This document shows, in pieces, positions 16,000 to 26,507 of a stretch of DNA of 37,700 nucleotides. Origin of the DNA: Anaerofilum faecale (GTDB lineage: Bacteria; Bacillota; Clostridia; Oscillospirales; Ruminococcaceae); NCBI GenBank assembly GCA_019114265.1, contig DXFV01000052.1:1-37700 (forward strand), in the 5' to 3' direction. Under the pieces are notes generated by a model, which saw nothing but the letters and a program-made list of their open reading frames with translations, did not search any database and had not been told where the DNA came from. The position numbers and the translations under genes were made by a program. Position 1 is the first letter of the stretch. The number at the start of each line of letters is the position of its first letter.

Positions 16000-16760
16000 G
16001 TCGTTTCCCTTTCTTCCTGTGTGTACTGTTTGATCGCGGTGATCAGCCACCGCTGGCTGGTGTCGGTGCAGGCGCCGAAGCTCTCGCCGTCCCGCACATC
16101 GACCACCGAAAGGCCGTGCGCCTCACAAATGGCGCGCACCTGTTCGAGCGTGTACCAGTATTCGTAAAATTCTTCGTCGCACGCCTCGCCGCTGTCCGGG
16201 TAGGTGATGCGGATGGAGATGCGGGTGCGCTGGTTTTCCGGCTCCAGATGGTTCTGCCAGACGCACAGCGCGTCCTCCGCCTCCAGCGTGAAGGTGTTGT
16301 CGGCGAGGATGTGGGTGTGCTTATAGGGGGTGTTCATGTCAAAGACAAGGACGCCGTCTTTTTCCATGAACAGCGCGGCGCGGGCAATGGCCTGCTCCAG
16401 CCGCGGCAGCGGGCCGATGTGGTTGAAGGTGTCGAAGGTGGATACCGCCGCCCGGATGGTGCCGTAGAGGTCCAGCTCCAGCAGGTCCTGGCGCAGAAGC
16501 AGAAGCCCTTCCACCCCCAGCTCGGCCGCTTTTTCGCGCAGCACCGCCAGCATCTCCTCCGACTGGTCCACCCCGATCATGTCGTACCCGGCCTGTGCCA
16601 GCATCAGGGTGAGGTCGCCGGTGCCGCAGCCCAGATCCACCACGATGCCGTCGGCAACGCCGTGTGCGCGGAGCCGGTCGGTCACGGCGGTGAAGAGGGC
16701 GGTGTAGTCGGCGTCGTCGTTGAACTCGTCGTAAAAATAGGCAAACTCGTTATACGCCAT
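15987..16760 (-). CDS. Class I SAM-dependent methyltransferase, unknown substrate
   Basis: A 257-residue Rossmann methyltransferase. Motif I VVDLGCGTGDLTLMLA (about 40-55) binds SAM; IGVDQSEEML (62-71) is motif II, and RQDLLELDL and AAVSTFDTFNHI follow as later motifs. The C-terminal part (EEFYEYWYTLEQVRAICEAHGL) resembles small-molecule methyltransferases of the YqeM type found across Firmicutes, but the substrate cannot be named. The ATG at 16760 overlaps the ysxC stop by 11 nt, and the 3' end overlaps hslO, so it is firmly inside this operon. Confidence 0.85.
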   Translation of the reverse strand: MAYNEFAYFYDEFNDDADYTALFTAVTDRLRAHGVADGIVVDLGCGTGDLTLMLAQAGYDMIGVDQSEEMLAVLREKAAELGVEGLLLLRQDLLELDLYGTIRAAVSTFDTFNHIGPLPRLEQAIARAALFMEKDGVLVFDMNTPYKHTHILADNTFTLEAEDALCVWQNHLEPENQRTRISIRITYPDSGEACDEEFYEYWYTLEQVRAICEAHGLSVVDVRDGESFGACTDTSQRWLITAIKQYTQEERETTCPI

Positions 16761-17349
16761 CTTCCAGCGCCTCCTGTGCGGTGTCCAGCAGCTGGCGCAG
16801 CTGGTCGATCCCCTGCCCCTTTTCGGCGCTGGTGAGGATGACGGCGGTGCAGCCGTAGGGAGCGCAGATGCGGGTGAAGTCCTGCACGGCCTGCTCCTGG
16901 GCGGCTTTTTTCAGCTTGTCCGCCTTGGTGAGCACCGCCGCGAAGGGGATGCCGTGCCATTGCAGGTATTCCAGCATCTGGATGTCGTCGGCAGAGGGGG
17001 CGTGGCGGCTGTCCAGCAGCTGCAGCACCAGCGCGCAGCGGCGGCCGCTCTCGAAGTAGCGGTTGATGAGCCGGTCCCAGCGCTCGCGCTCGGCGCCGGA
17101 TACCTTGGCATAGCCGTAGCCGGGCAGGTCGACGAGATAGGCCGTCCCCACCTCGTAGAAGTTGATGGTGGCGGTTTTGCCGGGAGTGGAGCTGACGCGG
17201 GCCAGGTTCTTACGGTTGCACAGCTTGTTGATGAGGGACGATTTGCCCACATTGGAACGGCCGGACAGAACGAATTCTGTCCGGTCGCTGTCGGGAAGCT
17301 GGGCAGAAAGGCCATACGCCGCCTGAAAGGATGCGTTTGCGTAATTCAT
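16750..17349 (-). CDS. ysxC: Ribosome-biogenesis GTPase YsxC/EngB
   Basis: Essential GTPase in assembly of the 50S subunit. The 199-residue protein has G1 GRSNVGKSS (30-38), the switch region SSTPGKT, G3 DLPGYGYAKVS and G4 TKADKL, in the spacing typical of EngB. AAGGAG precedes the ATG. It follows lon by 29 nt, as ysxC follows lonA (with hemA between) in Bacillus, and overlaps the methyltransferase by 11 nt. Confidence 0.96.
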   Translation of the reverse strand: MNYANASFQAAYGLSAQLPDSDRTEFVLSGRSNVGKSSLINKLCNRKNLARVSSTPGKTATINFYEVGTAYLVDLPGYGYAKVSGAERERWDRLINRYFESGRRCALVLQLLDSRHAPSADDIQMLEYLQWHGIPFAAVLTKADKLKKAAQEQAVQDFTRICAPYGCTAVILTSAEKGQGIDQLRQLLDTAQEALEDGV

Positions 17350-17378
17350 TGGCTTTCTCCTTGCTTTTTGTTCGATTG

Positions 17379-19829
<2,451 letters not shown>

Positions 19830-19893
19830 ACAAAACCTCCTGTGGGATCAAGGCGGCAAAACGAAACACGCCGCCGCCTGTTCTTGGTACCAT

Positions 19894-19922
19894 ATTATAC
19901 ACGATTTATCCAATTGTTGCAA
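19894..19922 (-). promoter_or_regulatory. Sigma-A type promoter for lon
   Basis: On the minus strand, TTGCAA (19922-19917), 17-nt spacer and perfect TATAAT (19899-19894), about 65 nt before the lon ATG. I see no clear HrcA (CIRCE) or CtsR operator around it. Confidence 0.75.
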
Positions 19923-19984
19923 TGCGCGTGTGTGAATTTTCCTGCACAGCCAAAAACCTCCGGCGGAAATTCCGCCCGTGATGA

Positions 19985-20028
19985 TGAAAAACAGCGCCCG
20001 TGCGAACAATATCGCACGAACGCTGTTT
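19985..20028 (-). terminator. Rho-independent terminator of clpX
   Basis: On the minus strand, an interrupted stem (AAACAGCG with CGCTGTTT, inner CGTGCGA with TCGCACG) followed by TTTTTCATC. It lies about 50 nt after the clpX stop and separates tig-clpP-clpX from lon. Confidence 0.8.
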
Positions 20029-20077
20029 GTGGATGAACCCGAAGTGCCCCGGCGCGGGGCTGTGCCTTTGCCGCGGA

Positions 20078-21388
20078 TCAGCCGCGGGAGGGCAGGTTTT
20101 TGTAGCGCTTGCGCACCGCGCCGTATTCCAGCACGGGCTGGCCGCCGTTCACCGTGTCCTCGGTGATGGTGACCTTGATGATGGTGGGATCGCTGGGGAT
20201 CTCGTACATAATGGGGATCAGGATGCGCTCCATCACGCTGCGCAGGCCGCGCGCGCCGCTCTTCTGCTCCAGCGCCTTGCGGGCGATGGCGTGCAGCGCT
20301 GCGTCGGTGAATTCCAGCTCGGTGCTGTCCAGCTTGAGCATCGCCTCGTACTGGCGCAGCAGGCTGTTTTTCGGCTCCTTCAGCACCCGGATGAGGGCGT
20401 CCTCGTCCAGCTGGTTGAGCACGGTCACCACCGGCAGGCGGCCGATCAGCTCGGGGATCAGGCCGAACTTCACCAGATCGTCCGGCTCCACCTTGCGCAG
20501 CAGGTTCTGCCTGGTTGCATCGTCGGTGTTTTTCAGGGTGCTGCCGAAGCCCAGCGCGGAGGTATCGGTGCGGCGCTGGATGTATTTTTCCAGGCCGTCG
20601 AAGGCGCCGCCGCAGATGAACAGAATGTTCTTGGTGTTGATCTGGATGAACTCCTGCTGCGGATGCTTGCGCCCGCCCTGGGGAGGCACGTTGCTCACGG
20701 TGCCCTCGATGATCTTCAGCAGCGCCTGCTGCACGCCCTCGCCGCCCACGTCGCGGGTGATGGAGGGGTTTTCGCTCTTGCGGGTGATCTTGTCGATCTC
20801 GTCCACATAGATGATGCCGGTCTCGGCGCGGGCGATGTCGAAGTCGGCCGCCTGGATCAGCTTGAGCAGGATGTTCTCCACGTCCTCGCCCACATAGCCG
20901 GCCTCGGTGAGGGTGGTGGCGTCCGCGATGGCGAAGGGCACGTTGAGCATCCGGGCCAGCGTCTGGGCCAGCAGCGTTTTGCCCACGCCCGACGGGCCCA
21001 GCAGCAGCACGTTGCTCTTCTGCAGGTCGACGTCGGTCTCGTCGCCGCTCAGGATGCGCTTATAGTGGTTGTACACCGACACCGCCAGCACCTGCTTGGC
21101 GTCGTCCTGGCCGATAACATACTGGTCCAGGCGCTCCTTGATCTCCTTGGGGGTGAGGATGGTGATGCCGGCCGAGTTGGCGGCGGGAGCGGGCTTGCGC
21201 CTGGGCGCGGCGCCCGGGCGGGCGGGACGGCCGTCCTCGTTCTCCAAAAGCGACGAGCACAGCTCGATGCACTCGTTGCAGATGTTGACGCCCGGGCCGA
21301 TGATCATCCGCTCGACCTGGTCCTGGCTCTTGCCGCAGAAATTGCAGATGAGCTCCTTGTCTTTTCCTTTGTTCGTTGTATTTGCCAT
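20078..21388 (-). CDS. clpX: ATP-dependent Clp protease ATP-binding subunit ClpX
   Basis: AAA+ unfoldase that feeds substrates to ClpP. About 436 residues: N-terminal zinc-binding domain with C15, C18, C37 and C40, then Walker A GPSGVGKT (131-138), Walker B IIYVDEIDK, pore loop GYVGED, and the IGF-like ClpP-contact loop region around ALGFGS. The ATG at 21388 has AAGGAG upstream and directly precedes the zinc domain; the longer open frame runs back into clpP. It follows clpP after 8 nt. Confidence 0.97.
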   Translation of the reverse strand: MANTTNKGKDKELICNFCGKSQDQVERMIIGPGVNICNECIELCSSLLENEDGRPARPGAAPRRKPAPAANSAGITILTPKEIKERLDQYVIGQDDAKQVLAVSVYNHYKRILSGDETDVDLQKSNVLLLGPSGVGKTLLAQTLARMLNVPFAIADATTLTEAGYVGEDVENILLKLIQAADFDIARAETGIIYVDEIDKITRKSENPSITRDVGGEGVQQALLKIIEGTVSNVPPQGGRKHPQQEFIQINTKNILFICGGAFDGLEKYIQRRTDTSALGFGSTLKNTDDATRQNLLRKVEPDDLVKFGLIPELIGRLPVVTVLNQLDEDALIRVLKEPKNSLLRQYEAMLKLDSTELEFTDAALHAIARKALEQKSGARGLRSVMERILIPIMYEIPSDPTIIKVTITEDTVNGGQPVLEYGAVRKRYKNLPSRG

Positions 21389-21396
21389 GTTGCTCC

Positions 21397-21981
21397 TTAC
21401 CGTTTGGCCATCACCGCGTCGATCAGGCCATAGTCGGCGGCCTGCTGGGCGGTCATGAAATTGTCGCGTTCGGTGTCCTGGCACACCTTCTCCAGCGGCT
21501 GGCCGGTATACTCGGACAGCATCCGGTTCAGGCGCTCCTTGGTGCGCACGATGTGGTCGGCGTGGATCTTGATGTCGGTGGCCTGGCCCTGCAGACCGCC
21601 CATCAGAGGCTGATGGATCATGATCTCGCTGTTGGGCAGGGCAAAGCGCTTGCCCTTGGTTCCGCTGGCCAGCAGGAAAGCGCCCATCGAGGCGGCCATG
21701 CCGATGCAGATGGTGGAGACGTCGCACTTGATATACTGCATGGTGTCGTGGATGGCCATGCCCGCGCTGATGGAGCCGCCCGGGCTGTTGATATACAGGC
21801 TGATGTCCTTCTCGGGGTCCTGGCCTTCCAGATACAGCAGCTGGGCCACCACCAGACTGGCAGTGGTGTCGTTCACCTCGTCCGACAGCATGATGATGCG
21901 GTCGTTCAGCAAACGGGAAAAGATATCATACGAGCGCTCGCCGCGCGCGGTTTGTTCGATTACATACGGTACCAGACTCAT
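21397..21981 (-). CDS. clpP: ATP-dependent Clp protease proteolytic subunit ClpP
   Basis: Barrel-shaped serine peptidase that works with ClpX. About 194 residues with the catalytic triad S98 (GMAASMGAFL), H123 (MIHQPLMGG) and D173 (ERDNFM), and the N-terminal PYVIEQTARGERSYDIFSRLL. AGGAGG lies before the ATG at 21981; the longer frame to 22065 is leader. It lies between tig and clpX, a common arrangement. Confidence 0.97.
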   Translation of the reverse strand: MSLVPYVIEQTARGERSYDIFSRLLNDRIIMLSDEVNDTTASLVVAQLLYLEGQDPEKDISLYINSPGGSISAGMAIHDTMQYIKCDVSTICIGMAASMGAFLLASGTKGKRFALPNSEIMIHQPLMGGLQGQATDIKIHADHIVRTKERLNRMLSEYTGQPLEKVCQDTERDNFMTAQQAADYGLIDAVMAKR

Positions 21982-22027
21982 ACGTTTAAGCCTCCTGTCA
22001 GAAATTGTTGAAACCGGCGAATGTGTA

Positions 22028-22066
22028 AATGACCGATACAGAGCCACAGGGCCTGTACCGGTCATT
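22028..22066 (-). promoter_or_regulatory. Hairpin in the tig-clpP gap
   Basis: AATGACCG-A-TACAG (22028-22041) pairs with CTGTA-C-CGGTCATT (22053-22066), one mismatch. No U run follows on the minus strand, so it is not a standard terminator. The same 167-nt gap has a second GC-rich hairpin near 22085-22110 (GGCCC and GCC arms against GGC and GGGCC). Together they may set the ratio of tig to clpP mRNA (inference). Confidence 0.45.
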
Positions 22067-22148
22067 CCATACGCGGTTATGTAGCCGGCCCGCCACAGTG
22101 CGGCAGGGCCCCGCCTGTCTGCTCCGGCAGAGAAACTACCGTGCAGCC

Positions 22149-23459
22149 TTATTCGGCGCTGGCCTCCTGGGTCTTGGTCTCGGTGGTGATGCTGGCGCTG
22201 GACTTGATCAGGTCGATGGCCTTGTTCACAGCCAGGTCCTTCTTCACTTCGTCGGCGCTCACCAGGGCCTTCACCTTGTCGGCTTCCATCTTGTAGCTCT
22301 CGGCGATGCGGTTGATCTCGGCCTCGAACTCCTCGTCGGACACCACGATGCCCTCGGCGGCGGCAACAGCCTCCAGAGCCAGACGGATCTTCACCTGCTT
22401 CTCGGCCTGCTCCTTGAAGCTCTCGCGGAACTGCTCCACGGTCTGGCCCAGGTACTGCAGGTACATCTCCAGCTTCAGGCCCTGCTGCTCCAGGCGGTAG
22501 CGGTAGTCGTTCACCATCTCGTCCAGACGGTTCTCGTACATCACCTCGGGGATCTCGCCCTGCATGGAAGCGATCACCTGATCCACCAGGTCGTTCTCCA
22601 CGGCCACCTCGGCCTGCTTGTCGGCCTGCTCTTCCATGTTCTTGCGGATGCTGGCTTTCAGCTCGTCCAGGGTGTCGTAGTCGCTGACGTCCTTGGCGAA
22701 CTCGTCGTCCAGCTCGGGCAGCTCTTCCATGGTGACCTCATGCAGCTTGATCTTGAACACGGCGGGCTTGCCGGCCAGCTCTTTGGCATGGTACTCTTCG
22801 GGGAAGGTGACGTTCACGTCGAACTCCTCGCCGGCCTCGTGGCCAACCATCTGATCCTCGAAACCGGGGATGAACTGGCCGCTGCCCAGCTTCAGGCTGT
22901 AGTTCTCGGCCTTGCCGCCCTCGAAGGCAACGCCGTCCACAAAGCCCTCGAAGTCGAACTTCGCGGTGTCGCCGTTCTCCGCTTTGCCCTCGCGGGTGAT
23001 GGTGCGGGCGTTGCGGTGACGCATGCGGTCGATCTCGGCATCCACCCGGCTCTCGTCCACAGCCTCCACCAGTTTGGTCGCGGACAGGCCCTTATATTCA
23101 CCCACGGTGACTTCGGGCTTCACGGTGACAGTGACCTTCAGCACAACGCCGTCTTCCAGAGAGGAGGAGACGACCTCGGCGTCGGGGCGGCTGACCGGCT
23201 CCACATTGGCCTCGGCAGCGGCGGCGGCGTAGGCGGCGGGGAACAGATCGTTGATGGCATCCAGGTGGAACACCTCGGCGCCGTACAGCTTCTCGATCAG
23301 GTGACGGGGAGCCTTGCCTTTGCGGAAGCCGGGCACGGTGTACTTCTTGGCCTCGCGCTTGGCAACCTTGTCCACAGCGGCCTTAAAATCCTCAGCAGCA
23401 ACGGAGAACTGCAGCTCTACCGCGCTGTTTTCCAGTTTTTCGCATTTTACCAGACTCAT
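22149..23459 (-). CDS. tig: Trigger factor, ribosome-bound chaperone and prolyl isomerase
   Basis: Binds the ribosome exit tunnel and holds nascent chains. The 436-residue protein has the N-terminal ribosome-binding domain with the signature VPGFRKGKAPRHLIEK (about 43-58), a central FKBP-like isomerase domain (about 160-245; GSGQFIPGFEDQMVGHEAGEE), and the long helical C-terminal chaperone domain. GGAGG lies 7 nt before the ATG. It is first in the tig-clpP-clpX cluster. Confidence 0.97.
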   Translation of the reverse strand: MSLVKCEKLENSAVELQFSVAAEDFKAAVDKVAKREAKKYTVPGFRKGKAPRHLIEKLYGAEVFHLDAINDLFPAAYAAAAAEANVEPVSRPDAEVVSSSLEDGVVLKVTVTVKPEVTVGEYKGLSATKLVEAVDESRVDAEIDRMRHRNARTITREGKAENGDTAKFDFEGFVDGVAFEGGKAENYSLKLGSGQFIPGFEDQMVGHEAGEEFDVNVTFPEEYHAKELAGKPAVFKIKLHEVTMEELPELDDEFAKDVSDYDTLDELKASIRKNMEEQADKQAEVAVENDLVDQVIASMQGEIPEVMYENRLDEMVNDYRYRLEQQGLKLEMYLQYLGQTVEQFRESFKEQAEKQVKIRLALEAVAAAEGIVVSDEEFEAEINRIAESYKMEADKVKALVSADEVKKDLAVNKAIDLIKSSASITTETKTQEASAE

Positions 23460-23489
23460 TGCATTTCCTCCAATAAAGAAATTCGCTTT

Positions 23490-23498
23490 ATTATATCA
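23490..23498 (-). promoter_or_regulatory. Extended -10 promoter for tig
   Basis: On the minus strand, TGATATAAT (23498-23490) is a perfect extended -10. The -35 region is weak (CTGGAA at 18-nt spacing). A 7-bp inverted repeat, AATAAAG (23472-23478) and CTTTATT (23486-23492), overlaps the -10 and start region. Confidence 0.6.
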
Positions 23499-23509
23499 TA
23501 CTGAAAACC

Positions 23510-23544
23510 AAATTTCCAGTAATATTCCGCATTTCAGGAAATTT
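23510..23544 (-). terminator. Possible weak terminator of the metallophosphoesterase gene
   Basis: Perfect 8-bp arms AAATTTCC (23510-23517) and GGAAATTT (23537-23544), the latter overlapping the stop codon, followed on the minus strand by GGTTTTC. AT-rich and weak; it could instead be an operator beside the tig promoter. Confidence 0.35.
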
Positions 23545-24214
23545 TATATGGGCAGAAGCCCAGCGCGTCGGCCGACACCAGACGATACCGGACCCCCTCC
23601 TGCTCTCCCTGCACGGCATAGCGGATCATCCCGCCGTGCAGATGCCCGTAAAAACAGCGCTGCACGCCGAATTCCCGCAGCACGGCCAGCACGCCCTCGG
23701 CCCGTGCGCCCGGATAGACGGGAGGATAGTGCAGGAACACCGCCTTCTCCCCTTCCCCGGCGGCCTGCAGGCTGGCGCGCAGGCGGCCCAGCTCGCGGGC
23801 CATCACCTTTTCGTCCTGCGGCTCGCTCTGGTCGAACAGCCAGCCCCGCGTGCCGCAGACCGCCAGCCCCTCCACCGAATAGCTGTCGTTGTGCAGGATG
23901 TGCAGGCTGGAAAAGCCCTGCTGTTCCAGATAGCGGTCCATCTTGGCGCGGGTGGTCCACCAGTAGTCGTGGTTGCCTTTCAGCAGGATCTTCTGCCCGG
24001 GCAGGCTGTCAAGAAAGGCGAAGTCCGCCCCGCAGTCCTCCAGCTTCATGGCCCAAGACACATCGCCCGGGACGACCACCGTGTCCTCCGGCGCAACGGT
24101 GCGCCGCCAGTTCTCCTCCAACCGGGCGACATACCCCTCCCAGCCGGGAAAAACGTCCATCGGCTTGGAGGCCCCCAGCGACAGGTGCAGGTCTGCGATT
24201 GCAAAGATTGCCAT
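23534..24214 (-). CDS. Calcineurin-like metallophosphoesterase
   Basis: A 226-residue phosphoesterase with the full metal-binding set: D8-x-H10 (IADLHLS), D51 (VPGDVSW), N81-H82 (LKGNHDYWW), a later His (FLHYPP) and GHLHG near the end. It belongs to the group of short cytosolic metallophosphoesterases common in Clostridia; the substrate is unknown. The ATG at 24214 has GGAGGGG upstream. The longer open frame to 24325 runs through the promoter region of the opposite gene. It is a single gene between tig and the divergent DUF1540-like gene. Confidence 0.88.
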   Translation of the reverse strand: MAIFAIADLHLSLGASKPMDVFPGWEGYVARLEENWRRTVAPEDTVVVPGDVSWAMKLEDCGADFAFLDSLPGQKILLKGNHDYWWTTRAKMDRYLEQQGFSSLHILHNDSYSVEGLAVCGTRGWLFDQSEPQDEKVMARELGRLRASLQAAGEGEKAVFLHYPPVYPGARAEGVLAVLREFGVQRCFYGHLHGGMIRYAVQGEQEGVRYRLVSADALGFCPYKIS

Positions 24215-24299
24215 AGATCCCCTCCGTTTAAAATGCGATGCGCCGGGGCATACTGTGGGTACAGGCACCGGCCTGAATGCTGAAAAAGGAGGCGATCTC

Positions 24300-24449
24300 A
24301 TGGACCAGCACACCATTCGCGGCATCCATTGTGATGTGGAAAACTGCGCCTACAACAACGGCCACTGCTGCTGCACCGCCAACCAGGTGGAAGTGACCTG
24401 CGGCCCCACGGAGCACCAGACCAAGTGCGGGACCTTCCGCGAGAACTGA
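24300..24449 (+). CDS. Small cysteine-rich DUF1540-like protein
   Basis: A 49-residue protein with eight cysteines or so in a pattern typical of DUF1540 (C11, C16, CCC at 23-25, C34, C43; YNNGHC and TKCGTF). It may bind a metal; the family has no firm function and is common in spore-forming Clostridia. AAAGGAGG lies 7 nt before the ATG and a strong terminator follows the stop, so this is a real single-gene unit although very short. Divergent from the metallophosphoesterase. Confidence 0.85.
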   Translation: MDQHTIRGIHCDVENCAYNNGHCCCTANQVEVTCGPTEHQTKCGTFREN

Positions 24450-24467
24450 TCCTCTGCGCACCGCAGA

Positions 24468-24520
24468 GCCGGGACAGCGCCCGCCGACCAATGCCGGCAC
24501 GCGCTGCCCCGGCTTTTTTT
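24468..24520 (+). terminator. Rho-independent terminator of the DUF1540-like gene
   Basis: GCCGGG-A-CAGCGC (24468-24480) pairs with GCGCTG-C-CCCGGC (24501-24513), followed by seven T. A smaller hairpin CTCTGCG/CGCAGAG precedes it. Confidence 0.88.
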
Positions 24521-24525
24521 GCGGT

Positions 24526-25983
24526 TTAGAGCCTGCCCAGCGCGGCGGCCGGGATGTCGGCCGGGTCGATCACCTGCCCGAAGCGCTCGGCGCGGGATTC
24601 CAGTTCGGCCAGGCCGGCGGGAGCGGCGGCGCCGGTGCAGGCGCTGAGCGCGCGGATGGCGTCGAAGTCGCCCTGCGGGACCGGCTGCCCCAGCGCGGCC
24701 AGCACGGCGGCCGGGAACTTGAACGGGCTGGCGGTGCTGAGCACCACGCAGGGCGCATGGCCCGGCGTATTGCGCGCCACCCGGAAGGCCACCGCGGTGT
24801 GGGTGTCGCACAGGTAGCGGTCGTCCTGCCAGCGGGCGGCGATCTCGGCGGCGGCCTGCCCGTCGTCGGCCCAGCCGGCGGCGAAGTCGGCGCGGATCTT
24901 CTCCATGATCCCGGCCGGGACGGCATAGCGGCCCTCTGCGGCCAGCGACGCCATCATGTCCGCCACAAAGGCGCTGTTGCAGCCCGAGGCATGGTAGAGC
25001 AGGCGCTCGAGGTTGGAGGACACCAGAATGTCCATCGACGGCGACTGGGTCTTGTAGAAGGCGCGGTTGGCGTCGTAGACGCCGGTGATCAAAAAGTCTG
25101 TGAGGACGTTGTTTTTGTTCGACGCACACACCAGACGTCCTACCGGCAAACCCATCTGCTTGGCGTAGTAGCCGGCCAGGATGTCGCCGAAGTTGCCGGT
25201 GGGAACACAGAAGTCCACCGCGTCGCCCAGCTGCACCGCACCCTGCTGTACCAGGCGGGCATAGGCGTAGTAGTAGTAGACGATCTGCGGCGCCAGACGG
25301 CCCCAGTTGATGGAGTTGGCGCTGGAGAGCGCAACGTTCTCCGCCGCCAGCTGTGCGGCGATGGCGGCGCTGCCGAACACCTTCTTCACGCCGGTCTGGG
25401 CGTCGTCGAAGTTGCCGCGCACGGCGTAGACCGCCACGTTTTCGCCCTGCTGGGTGGCCATCTGCAGGCGCTGGATCTCGCTGGTGCCGCCGGTGGGATA
25501 GAACACCTCGATCTCGATGCCGGGGATGTCCTTATAGCCCTCCAGCGCGGCCTTGCCGGTATCGCCCGAGGTGGCCACCAGGATGCGGGTGGTCTCGGTG
25601 CGGTCCAGCATCCGCTTTGCCTCCACCAGCAGCCGGGGCATCAGCTGCAGGGCGTAGTCCTTGAAGGCGCAGGTGGGGCCGTGCCACAGCTCCAGCGCAT
25701 ACAGGCCGTCGGCCACCGGGGCGACCTGCCCCGCCTTGCCGCCGAACGCCTCGCCGTACACCTGCCGCGCGGCGGCGGACAGGAAGGCGGGGTCGTAGTC
25801 GGTGAGAAAGCCGCCCAGCACCCGGGCCGCCAGCGCGCAGTAGTCGAGGTCCAGCACCTCGGACACGTCCAGCTTCGGGAAGGAGGTGGGCACGAACAGG
25901 CCGCCCTCCTCCGACAGTCCCTGTACGATCGCCTGCGCGGCCGAGACCCGCAGCGCGTTGTTGCGTGTGCTTGTAAACTCCAT
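24526..25983 (-). CDS. thrC: Threonine synthase
   Basis: PLP enzyme that turns O-phosphohomoserine into threonine. About 485 residues, the long (fungal/E. coli-like) class. Seen: N-terminal FTSTRN, GLSEEGGLFVP, the PLP-lysine segment LELWHGPTCAFKDYALQ, SGDTGKAALEGYK, and the glycine-rich phosphate loop PTGNFGDILAGYYAK. The ATG at 25983 has GAGGGGG upstream; the earlier in-frame ATG at 26043 lacks a site. No other threonine gene is beside it. It follows yraN by 155 nt and probably has its own promoter. Confidence 0.95.
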   Translation of the reverse strand: MEFTSTRNNALRVSAAQAIVQGLSEEGGLFVPTSFPKLDVSEVLDLDYCALAARVLGGFLTDYDPAFLSAAARQVYGEAFGGKAGQVAPVADGLYALELWHGPTCAFKDYALQLMPRLLVEAKRMLDRTETTRILVATSGDTGKAALEGYKDIPGIEIEVFYPTGGTSEIQRLQMATQQGENVAVYAVRGNFDDAQTGVKKVFGSAAIAAQLAAENVALSSANSINWGRLAPQIVYYYYAYARLVQQGAVQLGDAVDFCVPTGNFGDILAGYYAKQMGLPVGRLVCASNKNNVLTDFLITGVYDANRAFYKTQSPSMDILVSSNLERLLYHASGCNSAFVADMMASLAAEGRYAVPAGIMEKIRADFAAGWADDGQAAAEIAARWQDDRYLCDTHTAVAFRVARNTPGHAPCVVLSTASPFKFPAAVLAALGQPVPQGDFDAIRALSACTGAAAPAGLAELESRAERFGQVIDPADIPAAALGRL

Positions 25984-26057
25984 CGTCGGTTCCCCCTCTT
26001 GTTCAATCCCCACAGTTTTTGCGGGCGTCCGTGCACAAAACACGGCTGTTTCCTATA

Positions 26058-26086
26058 AGCATACCATATCCGACAGGATTTTGCAC
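26058..26086 (-). promoter_or_regulatory. Possible promoter of thrC
   Basis: On the minus strand, an extended -10 TGG-TATGCT (26066-26058) with a weak GTGCAA at 17-nt spacing. No T-box or riboswitch structure is evident in the short leader. Confidence 0.35.
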
Positions 26087-26138
26087 CTTGGATTTCTGCC
26101 GAAACATGGGCGCGAAACAGCCGGTTTGTAGTGCTTTT

Positions 26139-26507
26139 TCAACATTCAAAGGCCTGTTCGATGCAGAAAAACCGCGCCTCGCCCCGTTTTTCGGGGTACA
26201 CCTCCAGCACGTCGAAGCGGATCTGCTGCTGGGGGCCGTCGTAGGCGGCGAGGAAAAGGCCCGCCGTCGCGATGACGCGCCTCTGCTTGCGGCGGTCCAC
26301 CGCCTCGGCCGGGCGGGAGAGCATCCGGCCGGTGCGCGTCTTGACCTCCACAAAGGCCAGCACATCCCCTTTCGCCGCCACGAGGTCGATCTCTCCCTGG
26401 CGGGTGCGGTAGTTGCGCGCGACGATCTGCCAGCCGTGCTTTTTGTACCAGCCGGCGGCCAGCTGCTCGCCCTGCTTGCCGGTGTCCGGCGCCAGCGGAT
26501 TATACAT
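26139..26507 (-). CDS. YraN family (UPF0102) nuclease-fold protein
   Basis: A 122-residue protein with the restriction-endonuclease-like core of YraN: E14, then GEIDLVA (D41) and FVEVKTR (E54, K56), i.e. an E...D...ExK site. The biochemical role is not established. It overlaps the rnhB 3' end by 8 nt; rnhB-yraN is a very common pair in bacteria, hinting at a link with RNA-DNA hybrids or DNA processing. Confidence 0.9.
   Translation of the reverse strand: MYNPLAPDTGKQGEQLAAGWYKKHGWQIVARNYRTRQGEIDLVAAKGDVLAFVEVKTRTGRMLSRPAEAVDRRKQRRVIATAGLFLAAYDGPQQQIRFDVLEVYPEKRGEARFFCIEQAFEC

Noticed and set aside
23472..23492. AATAAAG/CTTTATT hairpin as a tig leader structure
   Set aside because: It overlaps the -10 and probable start, so it would not be wholly in the RNA; at most an operator.
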